Shown: positions 1 to 5,663, counted from the stretch's first letter. The stretch: DNA of 6,137 nt from JBLHKE01 sp047619485 (GCA_047619485.1 JBLHKE010000484.1:1-6137), one strand, 5' to 3'. Program-made: numbers and translations. The notes: generated from the sequence alone by a model not told the origin.

Positions 1-134
1 GCCTGCCGCAGAACCTTGCGGAACACATCCCGCTCGTGCTCGTGGAACACAAAATTCCGATCCACAACACGGCTCACGCAGTGGTAGTGGGAACTAAAAC
101 AAACGGTCGGCAAAATGGGTCTAGCTCGAGGCAT
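1..134 (-). CDS. IS200-like / REP-associated (RAYT) transposase, N-terminal fragment cut by window edge
   Basis: On the minus strand an ATG at 134-132 opens a frame that stays open to base 1, giving 44 residues that begin MPRARP. Residues 17-30 read YHCVSRVVDRNFVF, followed by a charged helix (HEHERDVFRKVLRQ). This matches the usual start of Y1 transposases of the IS200/RAYT type, where a short basic leader precedes the first beta strand (Y/FH-x-x-x-R-x-x-x-R) and then a helix. The family makes single-strand cuts with one tyrosine and an HUH metal site. Both of those lie further along the protein and would be left of the window, so catalytic competence cannot be judged. I chose this ATG because the MPR leader sits at the expected distance from YHCVSR; no Shine-Dalgarno site is visible before it. 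RAYT genes are domesticated single-copy genes often linked to REP palindromes; an ordinary IS200-like element is the alternative. Confidence 0.72.
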   Translation of the reverse strand, partial: MPRARPILPTVCFSSHYHCVSRVVDRNFVFHEHERDVFRKVLRQ

Positions 135-282
135 ACATATATACTGGACATATGCTTGGTGATTGCAAGCCTTTTCTTGGGGCTGATTGGAGTCGGTGCC
201 TTGGATACCTCGACTTTTTAGGGCGCGGCTCGGCGATCTGATTTACGGATCTGGATCGCTCGGTTTGCGTATTGGGCGGTGG

Positions 283-297
283 GCTCGCCCTGCGAGC
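283..297. repeat. Short perfect hairpin (6-bp stem, 3-base loop), possible REP-like palindrome
   Basis: GCTCGC at 283-288 and GCGAGC at 292-297 are perfect reverse complements around the loop CCT. Similar short tracts GGGCGGT (275-281) and GAGCGGT (294-300) flank it. It lies about 150 bases upstream of the RAYT-like transposase start, where REP palindromes are commonly found, but only one copy is visible here. No T-run follows on either strand, so it is not an intrinsic terminator. Confidence 0.25.
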
Positions 298-488
298 GGT
301 ACAAATCGCGCTGGGGCATCGAGTTGTTCTCTAAGCAATCAAGCAGACATTGAACACCGAAGATATAAGCCCGCAGTTTCCTCGGCTACAGCGACGGAAG
401 GAACTGAAAACGGTGGCTACGGGATGACTGTGATTGCAAATCGAAGTTACGGCATCGCGGATCCCTTCGCTGCCGCCGCAGGATATTG

Positions 489-546
489 TGACTGGGAAAG
501 AAAACGTCGGGCACTCTCAAGGACGGGACGCCATTGCTCCCAGTCA
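489..546. repeat. 9-bp inverted repeat downstream of the TMEM164-family gene
   Basis: TGACTGGGA (489-497) and TCCCAGTCA (538-546) are perfect reverse complements separated by 40 bases. Inside, on the minus strand, a weaker CGTC/GACG pairing is followed by TTTTCTTT (about 498-505). The structure begins 24 bases past the stop codon of the gene at 570-1331, so it may protect the 3' end or help termination. It does not have the compact GC stem and U-tract of a standard intrinsic terminator. Confidence 0.25.
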
Positions 547-569
547 TCTCCAACAGGCATTTCCTGGGC

Positions 570-1331
570 TTAGCTTGATGCGGGCGGGACGGCCACGCTC
601 GCGTGTTTCTTTCGTCCGCGCCAGAACGGCAGGTCGAACAAAATGAACACCACCAGAGCCAGCCCCTGCATTGCAAAAATATAGAATGGCCACGGTCCGA
701 GCGCATCCATCAACGAACCATTTTCCGGCTTGCTGCGCAGGAAACCGTAGTTATTTTCCACTGACATCAGATCAACAATCGCCGCCACGAACAGGTAGAG
801 GTTCGCCAAGATGAACACCCGCAACACCGCTCCTTTTTTCGGTCGCCAGCGCTTGCCGATCACAAAGTAGAGCCCCACCAGAACCACCCCGGCATGCAAT
901 TGGAAAAACGCGAACCACGCCGGGTGCGGGAACCCGACCTCGATGTTCGGTGTCACCAGGCCCTGCAGCGTCCCAGCCATCCCCCAGAAGTAGGTCACCT
1001 CGATCATCCGCTCGTTGTGCAGCACCAGCGCAAAGAAAGCAGCAAGCCCGGCCCAGTCACAAAAGTGCATTGGCAAGAACGGAGCGGTCATGACGACGTC
1101 CCCGTAGTAACGCGTCAGAATCTTAGCTGGGTAACTCCACAGAACGATCACCGCGAGCACCAATTCAAACCTCAGCGTCACCCCGGCACGCGCCGGGTGG
1201 CGCGCCAGCCACGACATCCCGGCCAGCGCAACACAGACGAACACAAAAACTCCAATATGTGCCGGACCAAAGAGTTTGAACCCATCAATCAGCCCCCAGC
1301 CATCCCCCATCTCAGCAAGAACGAAGTTCAT
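570..1331 (-). CDS. TMEM164 / YwaF (TIGR02206) family integral membrane protein
   Basis: The 253-residue protein has about seven hydrophobic helices (roughly 23-41, 55-72, 92-107, 113-127, 139-157, 171-188, 212-233) and no signal peptide, so it should sit in the inner membrane. Family landmarks, in order: FGPAHIG at 21-27, LPMHFCDWA at 86-94 (H89, C91, D92), YFWGMAGTLQGLVTP at 114-128, a conserved-looking H146 in FFQLHAG, NNYGFLRSKP at 193-202 and LGPWPFY at 211-217. The length is normal for bacterial members such as B. subtilis YwaF. Human TMEM164 is a reported acyltransferase that places polyunsaturated chains on ether phospholipids through a conserved Cys. C91 and H146 are the natural candidates for the equivalent pair, but a lipid acyltransferase role for the bacterial protein is inference. 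The ATG is well supported by GGGAGG eight bases upstream. The nearest genes on the same strand are about 395 and 435 bases away, so it is probably transcribed alone. Confidence 0.88.
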   Translation of the reverse strand: MNFVLAEMGDGWGLIDGFKLFGPAHIGVFVFVCVALAGMSWLARHPARAGVTLRFELVLAVIVLWSYPAKILTRYYGDVVMTAPFLPMHFCDWAGLAAFFALVLHNERMIEVTYFWGMAGTLQGLVTPNIEVGFPHPAWFAFFQLHAGVVLVGLYFVIGKRWRPKKGAVLRVFILANLYLFVAAIVDLMSVENNYGFLRSKPENGSLMDALGPWPFYIFAMQGLALVVFILFDLPFWRGRKKHASVAVPPASS

Positions 1332-1339
1332 CTAACCAG

Positions 1340-1345
1340 CCTCCC
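1340..1345 (-). promoter_or_regulatory. Ribosome binding site of the TMEM164-family gene
   Basis: On the minus strand GGGAGG lies eight bases before the ATG at 1331-1329. It is the only clear Shine-Dalgarno site in the window, and it fixes this start codon. The other visible starts (5461, 4003 and 134) have none. Confidence 0.7.
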
Positions 1346-1453
1346 GTCCGAGCAGGCGAGCCGCCGCGTCGTCAGCGAGGATCAACTGACAATCAATACT
1401 AGCCATTTGCATAGATCCACTCTGCCCGAGCAGGCGCCGATTTCAAAATCGAT

Positions 1454-1639
1454 TTATTGTATTTCTGCATCGATCCAAGCAATCGCGCGGCAATCAACTG
1501 GCAGAGCCTCGCGGCCGAGGCGAATCCTTTTGAGACTTTCGGGAAAAATGATGGGGAATGCAGAAGTGGGTGGACGAACTCGCCAGAGTTTGGACGGACG
1601 CCACCTCCGCCCTAATACTCCACTAGGATGCTCAGCCAA
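1454..1639 (-). other. Doubtful 61-residue ORF, possibly part of a dispersed repeat
   Basis: A minus-strand ATG-to-stop frame encodes 61 residues rich in Arg and Pro, with WRVRPPTSAFPIIF near residues 19-32 and LPVDCRAIAWIDAEIQ at the C terminus. It belongs to no family I can name and has no Shine-Dalgarno site. Its composition resembles the spurious short ORFs that annotation pipelines call inside dispersed intergenic repeats. It could instead be a small genuine gene. It is recorded because it is the only frame in this gap with any coding-like character. Confidence 0.2.
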
Positions 1640-1656
1640 ATCCTGGTGAATTCAGC

Positions 1657-1670
1657 AACGGTTAACCGTT
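1657..1670. promoter_or_regulatory. 14-bp perfect palindrome, possible regulator binding site
   Basis: AACGGTTAACCGTT reads identically on both strands, centred on GTTAAC. It lies 57 bases past the stop codon of the redoxin gene and about 325 bases upstream of the TMEM164-family start codon. A gapless palindrome is a poor RNA hairpin but a good binding site for a dimeric protein. No regulator gene is nearby, so the role is unassigned. Confidence 0.3.
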
Positions 1671-1679
1671 CGATCATCC

Positions 1680-1722
1680 ACCCGAATCTCCCAACAGCCC
1701 CAAGATTGCGCGACCCGAATCT
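1680..1722. repeat. 10-bp direct repeat, 33-bp period, next to the redoxin stop codon
   Basis: ACCCGAATCT occurs at 1680-1689 and again at 1713-1722, just beyond the stop codon at 1729-1727. There are only two copies and the bases between them are not repeated, so it may be chance or part of a larger dispersed repeat. Confidence 0.3.
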
Positions 1723-1726
1723 GTGG

Positions 1727-4003
1727 CTAGAGCTCCAACTGCCGCTTCGCCTCTTTCAACAAGAACGCAGCGTCCATGAACGGATCGGCGCCGATATCTT
1801 GCCAGATCACCTTGCCTTCGGGGCTGATCAGGTAGGTTCCATGCAAGCCCATCTCCTCAAAGTCGTCATACGCCCCGTATCCGCGGAACACCGACATCGA
1901 CGGGTCGGACAGCAGTGGAAACGGGAAGCGTGGCTCATCCCCATCGCAGAGCGCGTGTGTCTTCACCAACTCCAAGCTTTCCTCCGGAGCGACAGCAATG
2001 ATCGGGATGCCCGCCGCCTCAAACTCGTCCGCCATCGGAGCGAAGGCATTCAGCTGCTCGACGCAGTGCTTGCAGCCATGCCCGAGGTAGAAGATTAGCA
2101 GCACAGGCTTTCCTGACAAGGACTGCAGCGAGACCTTCGTCCCAGAGTCGCTGACCAGATCAAACGGGATCGCATCAGGTGCTTGCCAGGCCAGTGGCCC
2201 CAGTGCCTCCAGGCCGGACTTGTTGCCAAAATCATCAGGCATCGCTGCCTTCACCCGCCAGTCGTCTGGCTCCCCGAGGCGTTTCGCCACCACCGCTGCA
2301 CGCCGATAGGCCTCAGAGTCGGTGTCCATGTATCCGGAGATTTTTTTCAACTCCCCAAAAGCGCTAGCAGCCTCCTCCGACTTGCCCGCCGACTCCAACA
2401 CATGCACGTAGCTCGCCAGCGGCTCGACTCGATTTTTCTCTGCCTCCATCGCCGCCTTCCCAAACTCGAGCGCCTGTTCAGTATGCCCTAGCCGCTGGTG
2501 TAGCCGTGCCAAGGCCGGCTTCTCGCGCTTCACTTTTTTCAGCGTATCGACACTCGGCACTGCCCCATCCTTCGGCTCGAGAACCTGCGCGTAGACCTCG
2601 AACTCCTCCACTGTCCGCTTCACTTGGTCGATCCTGCCCTTGAATTTCTTCGCCGCTTCCGCACCTGCCGCATCCACGGCTTTCTTGTCCTTCTTCTCAC
2701 CCTCGGCCTTCTCCCGCGCCGCGGTCGTCGCCACTTTTTTCTCCTCTTCCAAACCAGAGAGGCGCGCCTTCAACCTCCCTAACACGACACCAAACTCGAC
2801 CGCTCTGCCGAGTTCGAAATTTGCGAGCCCGACCAGTCGCTGCTTCTTGAGTTGCTCGTCCTCCTTGTCGGTCGGCTCCAGGTAGTGTGTCTGTGAAAGT
2901 TCGAGGACTTCCTCCCAGCGCTCGAAGCGCTCGAGGTATTCCATCAGCCGCCGGCGTCCGTAGCTACAGCTGCTCCCACCCTTGCCGTAGTGGTTCAGTG
3001 TCGGGTGCATCGGGTTATCGATCATCGATTTGGCAAAATCGATCGCCTCCCGCACGCGTCCCATGTGCGCGAGGTTGCGCGAGTACCACTCGTTGTTGTG
3101 CGCGTAGTTGTGGATCTGATCGGGTAGGATGCGCAGCTCGTTCTGGCGCTTATGGTCGACGCGCGCCGATGCCTCCTGGTGCCAGGCCGACTCCGGGTAG
3201 CGCTTCAGTTTGTCGTAGGTATGCCCAGGCATGTGCCACATGTGCGCGATCGCTGGGGCGGTCTCGTGCAACACTGCCGCAGAGGCCAGCGCGCGTTCTG
3301 GCTTCTCGCTGTCCCACAGGTGGATGCGGTAGTGGTGTGCCGGGTGCAGCGGCACCTTCGCAAAGATTTGGTCGAGCAGCGCGTCGACCGCCTGGTGGGA
3401 GCTGATAGGTAATCCCGATCGGCCGAACTGCCAGATGCGCACCACGAGGAAGGCCTTCGCCTCGACGGCATCTGGGTAATCTTGGACGATGTTCTCCAGA
3501 TCGCGGATCAGATTCCGCTGGCGCTTCTTCTTATCCTTTGGCTCATCCCCGAGATACTTCGCGCGAGCCTCGATCCAGAGTTTCTCCTGCGGGCTCGCCT
3601 TGTCGATCAGATCCTTGGCCTCACCGATGAAATCCTTGGCGCGTGTGAGGTTCGACTGGTTCGCCATCGACATCCCCCAGAACGCCATGGCACAGTTCGG
3701 ATCCTTCGCCGCGATCTGCCGGAAAGTACGTTCCGCCTCGTAGTACCAAAAGCCGTGGAGCTGCCCGACCCCCTGATCAAAATACGCCTGCCCCTGATCC
3801 CAGTTGGTCGTGATCGGGAAGTGCACCCCACCTGTTCCCGGAATCCGCACCGCTGCCTGGCGCGGGCCTGCATTGAAAGACTCCCCAGCGTGGGAATGGC
3901 CTTCCTTTGGAGGATCGGCTGGATCCTTGGCTGGATCCTCGGCAAAAACAGCCCCTGAAAGGAGCGCGAAAACAGCAGAAATGTACGGCAGAATGATCTT
4001 CAT
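1727..4003 (-). CDS. Secreted TPR and AhpC/TSA (redoxin) domain protein with His-rich core
   Basis: From the ATG at 4003-4001 the product is 758 residues. Residues 1-21 form a signal peptide (MKIILPY, hydrophobic run, AVFA cleavage site), so it acts outside the inner membrane. Residues about 65-400 and 495-555 are TPR-like helices, e.g. YYEAERTFRQIAAKDPNCAMAFWG (split at 87-98 and 99-110). Within them is a His-dense core: HPAHHYRIH (220-228), HMWHMPGH (254-261) and HNYAHNNEW (298-306). Residues 410-465 are a Lys/Glu/Ala-rich coiled-coil-like linker. Residues 608-755 are an AhpC/TSA thioredoxin-fold domain with GHGCKHC; C644 is at the peroxidatic-type position and C647 completes a CxxC. The family is common in Planctomycetota and Verrucomicrobiota and its substrate is unknown. 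Thiol redox activity is expected from the fold; metal binding by the His core is inference. The frame stays open upstream to an ATG at 4084, but that start would bury the signal peptide. No Shine-Dalgarno site precedes either start. Confidence 0.9.
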   Translation of the reverse strand: MKIILPYISAVFALLSGAVFAEDPAKDPADPPKEGHSHAGESFNAGPRQAAVRIPGTGGVHFPITTNWDQGQAYFDQGVGQLHGFWYYEAERTFRQIAAKDPNCAMAFWGMSMANQSNLTRAKDFIGEAKDLIDKASPQEKLWIEARAKYLGDEPKDKKKRQRNLIRDLENIVQDYPDAVEAKAFLVVRIWQFGRSGLPISSHQAVDALLDQIFAKVPLHPAHHYRIHLWDSEKPERALASAAVLHETAPAIAHMWHMPGHTYDKLKRYPESAWHQEASARVDHKRQNELRILPDQIHNYAHNNEWYSRNLAHMGRVREAIDFAKSMIDNPMHPTLNHYGKGGSSCSYGRRRLMEYLERFERWEEVLELSQTHYLEPTDKEDEQLKKQRLVGLANFELGRAVEFGVVLGRLKARLSGLEEEKKVATTAAREKAEGEKKDKKAVDAAGAEAAKKFKGRIDQVKRTVEEFEVYAQVLEPKDGAVPSVDTLKKVKREKPALARLHQRLGHTEQALEFGKAAMEAEKNRVEPLASYVHVLESAGKSEEAASAFGELKKISGYMDTDSEAYRRAAVVAKRLGEPDDWRVKAAMPDDFGNKSGLEALGPLAWQAPDAIPFDLVSDSGTKVSLQSLSGKPVLLIFYLGHGCKHCVEQLNAFAPMADEFEAAGIPIIAVAPEESLELVKTHALCDGDEPRFPFPLLSDPSMSVFRGYGAYDDFEEMGLHGTYLISPEGKVIWQDIGADPFMDAAFLLKEAKRQLEL

Positions 4004-4065
4004 AACAGTGATCAAAGCAAACGGCTGAACATCCTGAATTGCAACGCAGAACCGTCGCCCGAAGA

Positions 4066-4082
4066 GCCAGTCCTGGACTGGC
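4066..4082. promoter_or_regulatory. 17-bp near-perfect palindrome upstream of the redoxin gene, candidate operator
   Basis: GCCAGTCC (4066-4073) and GGACTGGC (4075-4082) are perfect 8-base arms around a single T. The site begins 63 bases upstream of the chosen start codon of the redoxin-TPR gene, within the range of a promoter or leader. The one-base centre makes an RNA hairpin unlikely without losing pairs, so a protein binding site is the better reading. The site falls inside the frame of the alternative upstream start at 4084, which is one more reason to prefer the start at 4003. Confidence 0.4.
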
Positions 4083-4106
4083 ACGCATCAAGTGTTGTAA
4101 CAAAGT

Positions 4107-4125
4107 GGGGTTCCGATCCAACCCC
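4107..4125. repeat. Small hairpin, 6-bp stem and 7-base loop
   Basis: GGGGTT (4107-4112) pairs with AACCCC (4120-4125) around CCGATCC. It lies about 105 bases upstream of the redoxin-TPR start codon. No T-run follows on the minus strand (CACTTTGTT comes next), so terminator or attenuator function is not supported. Confidence 0.25.
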
Positions 4126-4261
4126 TGATCAAGGCGCTGGGGGCGTCAACTTAAGCCTTTCGGGAAATTCCTCGAGAACCGGCGAAGGTAACGGAACTCG
4201 CCACAGGCTGTTGCGAGACCAAACGATGATGCCGTCAGCACTCTTGTTTCGAGTGTAAACC

Positions 4262-4383
4262 GGGCATTCCGGCCCATTGGCGTTAGGTCAATCCGGCTAG
4301 TAGCGTCCTTTTTAGCCTAACGCCCATGGGCACTCCTACCCGCCTTTGGAGGCATTCGCGGCGGTTCGACGGGCAAGAGTGCC
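4262..4383. repeat. Block of nested inverted repeats, candidate dispersed structured element
   Basis: Three pairings overlap end to end. First, GGGC (4262-4265) with GCCC (4272-4275). Second, a long pair with arms 4272-4287 and 4316-4331: 16 bases each, one mismatch, core GGCGTTAGG/CCTAACGCC, 28-base loop. Third, GGCACTC (4329-4335) with GAGTGCC (4377-4383), continued past a 3x3 internal loop by CCCG (4339-4342) with CGGG (4370-4373). A small hairpin GCCT/AGGC (4342-4353) competes inside the third. Short frames on both strands (plus-strand ATG at 4326, minus-strand ATG at 4328) are open for about 26 and 14 codons only, so it is not a gene. The architecture suits a dispersed non-coding repeat or structured RNA; copy number cannot be seen here. 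Confidence 0.45.
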
Positions 4384-4558
4384 GCTTACCTGGCCGCCGG
4401 AGTTAAGAAGAACGTTACTCAACGTCACCTGATCGTGGAACGCTCGCCCAATTTCTGGCGAAATCAGCTACGTCTAGTTTTCAAACCGCCGGAAGCATTG
4501 AGGAGCCACGAAGGCAAGCCCTGCAACGCACGGGTGACCGCCTCGATCGCCATTCTAT

Positions 4559-5461
4559 CTAACCCAATTTCTTCAGCAGCTTCGCGGTTCGTTTCTCGAC
4601 TCCGAGCGCCTTTTTCTCCTTCTTGAGATCACGCAACAGGGTCGCGAAGTTACTGGAGACGATGCTGTACATCTCGCTGTCGTTCGAAAGCGTGTGTTCG
4701 AGGTGCTTCAGCGCGATCTCGAATTGCTTCTGCGCCTCCGCTGGTTCGCCAAGCTCATGCAAGCAGGTCGCAAGGTTGCTGCACGACTGCCCGATATCGG
4801 CATAATTCTTCACTTCCAAGCTCGAGCGGATCTCGAAGGCCTGCCCATGCATCTCGCGCGCCTGTGCGCAGTAACCAGTCGTGTAGTAGAGCGCCCCGAG
4901 ATTGTTGTAGATCGACGCCACGTCCTCGTGCTGGCGACCATGGAGCCGCTCCAGAATCTCGAGCGACTTGATGTAGTTGTCTTCAGCCTGGTCGAAATAG
5001 CCCGCGTCTTTGTAGATCATCGCAAGGTTGTTGCGCAGGTTCGCCACATCCTCCTCGAGCGGTGGATCGAGAGATTCGAAAATCACAATCGACTCCTCAT
5101 ACAGCGAGATCGCGCTCTCGGGGAACGCATTGAAATCATAGATACCAGCGAGGCTGCTCTTCATGCCCGCCAACTGGATCTGCGGAATTTCGCAGTAGCC
5201 AGCATGTTCCAGCGCATCGATCAACAAAGCCTCAGCAGGTGGATAGTCGCCCTGCTCCAAGCGCAGTTCCGCGAGCGTCTCGAGTGCCGTCACTAGGTGT
5301 GGGCGAGCATGCTCGTCACTCTCAACCAAACGACCAGCAGTATCGATGGCGGTCGTCGCGACGCGGATCGCCTCGTCATGCTTGCCTTCTCGCCGAAGAT
5401 TTGCGACCCGATCAAAGAGGACACGAACCACGTTCGCCTGGGGGGATTCCAAAGTTTCCAT
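4559..5461 (-). CDS. Kinesin-light-chain-like tetratricopeptide repeat protein
   Basis: The 300-residue protein is almost entirely TPR helices with the 42-residue spacing typical of kinesin-light-chain-type (TPR_10/TPR_12) repeats. Asn-Leu/Phe pairs fall at 145-146, 187-188, 229-230 and 271-272, exactly 42 apart, each followed by helix B with G-x-x-x-x-A (AGYFDQAE, TGYCAQAR, LGEPAEAQ). Less regular repeats occupy about 12-40, 58-87 and 97-128, giving seven in all. There is no signal peptide, membrane segment or catalytic domain, so it is probably a cytoplasmic protein-binding scaffold; the partner is unknown. The C terminus (278-300) is Lys-rich. The ATG at 5461 is preceded by no Shine-Dalgarno site, but the N terminus goes straight into the first helix. 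It lies about 200 bases from recO on the same strand, and a possible promoter lies between them. Confidence 0.85.
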   Translation of the reverse strand: METLESPQANVVRVLFDRVANLRREGKHDEAIRVATTAIDTAGRLVESDEHARPHLVTALETLAELRLEQGDYPPAEALLIDALEHAGYCEIPQIQLAGMKSSLAGIYDFNAFPESAISLYEESIVIFESLDPPLEEDVANLRNNLAMIYKDAGYFDQAEDNYIKSLEILERLHGRQHEDVASIYNNLGALYYTTGYCAQAREMHGQAFEIRSSLEVKNYADIGQSCSNLATCLHELGEPAEAQKQFEIALKHLEHTLSNDSEMYSIVSSNFATLLRDLKKEKKALGVEKRTAKLLKKLG

Positions 5462-5514
5462 AATTCAATGCGTAGGGGTTAAGAGACAATTAACAAGGGT
5501 CAGCGTCTCAGAAA

Positions 5515-5542
5515 ATCATAGCAGCTCTGCTCCCACTTTCCA
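5515..5542 (-). promoter_or_regulatory. Possible sigma70-type promoter of the TPR gene
   Basis: On the minus strand TGGAAA (5542-5537, 4 of 6 to TTGACA) is followed after 16 bases by TATGAT (5520-5515, 5 of 6 to TATAAT). Transcription would start near 5508 and leave a leader of about 46 bases before the ATG at 5461. The match is modest and could be chance, but nothing better is visible in the gap after recO. Confidence 0.3.
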
Positions 5543-5651
5543 GCCCAAAGCACTCTAGAAATCGCCACCATCATAAGCATCAACAGGTAACGGCACCCAC
5601 CATAAGAAATACGGCAAATTTCTTGAAACTACTTTGTAAACACGTGGCTCG

Positions 5652-5660
5652 CCCCCCCCC
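5652..5660. repeat. Nine-base C homopolymer downstream of recO
   Basis: Nine consecutive C residues (G9 on the coding strand) lie three bases past the recO stop codon at 5666-5664. Tracts of this length are prone to slippage, but here a length change would not alter the RecO reading frame. It might affect the transcript end or the spacing of the downstream promoter region. Confidence 0.6.
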
Positions 5661-5663
5661 AAT

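Larger units (their letters stand above)
135..569. other. Intergenic region, no gene supported
   Basis: These 435 bases lie between the start of the transposase fragment and the end of the TMEM164-family gene. Open frames exist on both strands, but their translations are low-complexity mixtures of Ser, Arg, Gly and Ala with no recognisable family or motif. What the stretch does hold is inverted repeats: a triloop hairpin at 283-297 and a 9-bp inverted repeat at 489-546, listed separately. An AT-rich patch at about 131-155 just upstream of the transposase ATG could carry its promoter, but I cannot pick clear -35 and -10 boxes. Confidence 0.6.
1332..1726. other. Intergenic region with small doubtful ORF, palindrome and short direct repeats
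   Basis: This 395-base gap lies between the redoxin-TPR gene and the TMEM164-family gene, and must hold the latter's promoter. I see no convincing sigma70 boxes. It contains an 11-bp direct repeat CCGAGCAGGCG (1348-1358 and 1426-1436), a 10-bp palindrome AAATCGATTT (1445-1454), the 14-bp palindrome at 1657-1670 and a 10-bp direct repeat near the redoxin stop codon. No intrinsic terminator is recognisable after the redoxin gene. Confidence 0.55.
4004..4558. other. Long intergenic region with palindromes and a structured repeat block
   Basis: These 555 bases separate the redoxin-TPR gene from the TPR gene. No coding frame here is convincing. The part nearest the redoxin gene holds a 17-bp palindrome (4066-4082) and a hairpin (4107-4125). 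The middle holds nested inverted repeats (4262-4383). The part nearest the TPR stop codon (4400-4558) shows only a weak 5-bp pairing, TCGCC/GGCGA, at about 4445-4463 and no T-run, so no clear terminator for the TPR gene. Confidence 0.6.

Noticed and set aside
36..44. HEH in the transposase fragment as the HUH metal motif
   Set aside because: It lies in the charged helix after the first strand. In Y1 transposases the HUH motif comes later in the protein (SNHFH-type), which is outside the window.
191..219. AGTCGGT...ACCTCGACT hairpin followed by a T-run, resembling an intrinsic terminator on the plus strand
   Set aside because: The stem has a two-base bulge and a long loop, and no plus-strand gene ends here. 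On the minus strand, where the genes are, there is no T-run after it.
187..573. Plus-strand ORF of 128 residues in the left gap
   Set aside because: Its composition is Ser/Arg/Gly/Ala-rich with no motif, it has no ribosome binding site, and it crosses the inverted repeat at 489-546.
894..1649. Long plus-strand ORF of 251 residues
   Set aside because: It mostly overlaps the antisense of the well-supported TMEM164-family gene and has a His/Pro/Arg-rich translation with no family features.
2887..3405. Plus-strand ORF of 172 residues
   Set aside because: It is antisense to the redoxin-TPR coding sequence, and its Arg/Ser/Cys-rich translation is typical of a GC-rich shadow frame.
4279..4324. GTTAGG...CCTAAC pair resembling the core sites of an integron attC
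   Set aside because: attC sites run CCTAAC-type first and GTTAGG-type last. Here the order is reversed on both strands, and there is no integrase or cassette.
4360..4375. GGTTCGAC resembling the T-loop of a tRNA
   Set aside because: There is no matching acceptor stem, D-arm or anticodon arm around it; the bases belong to the inverted-repeat block.
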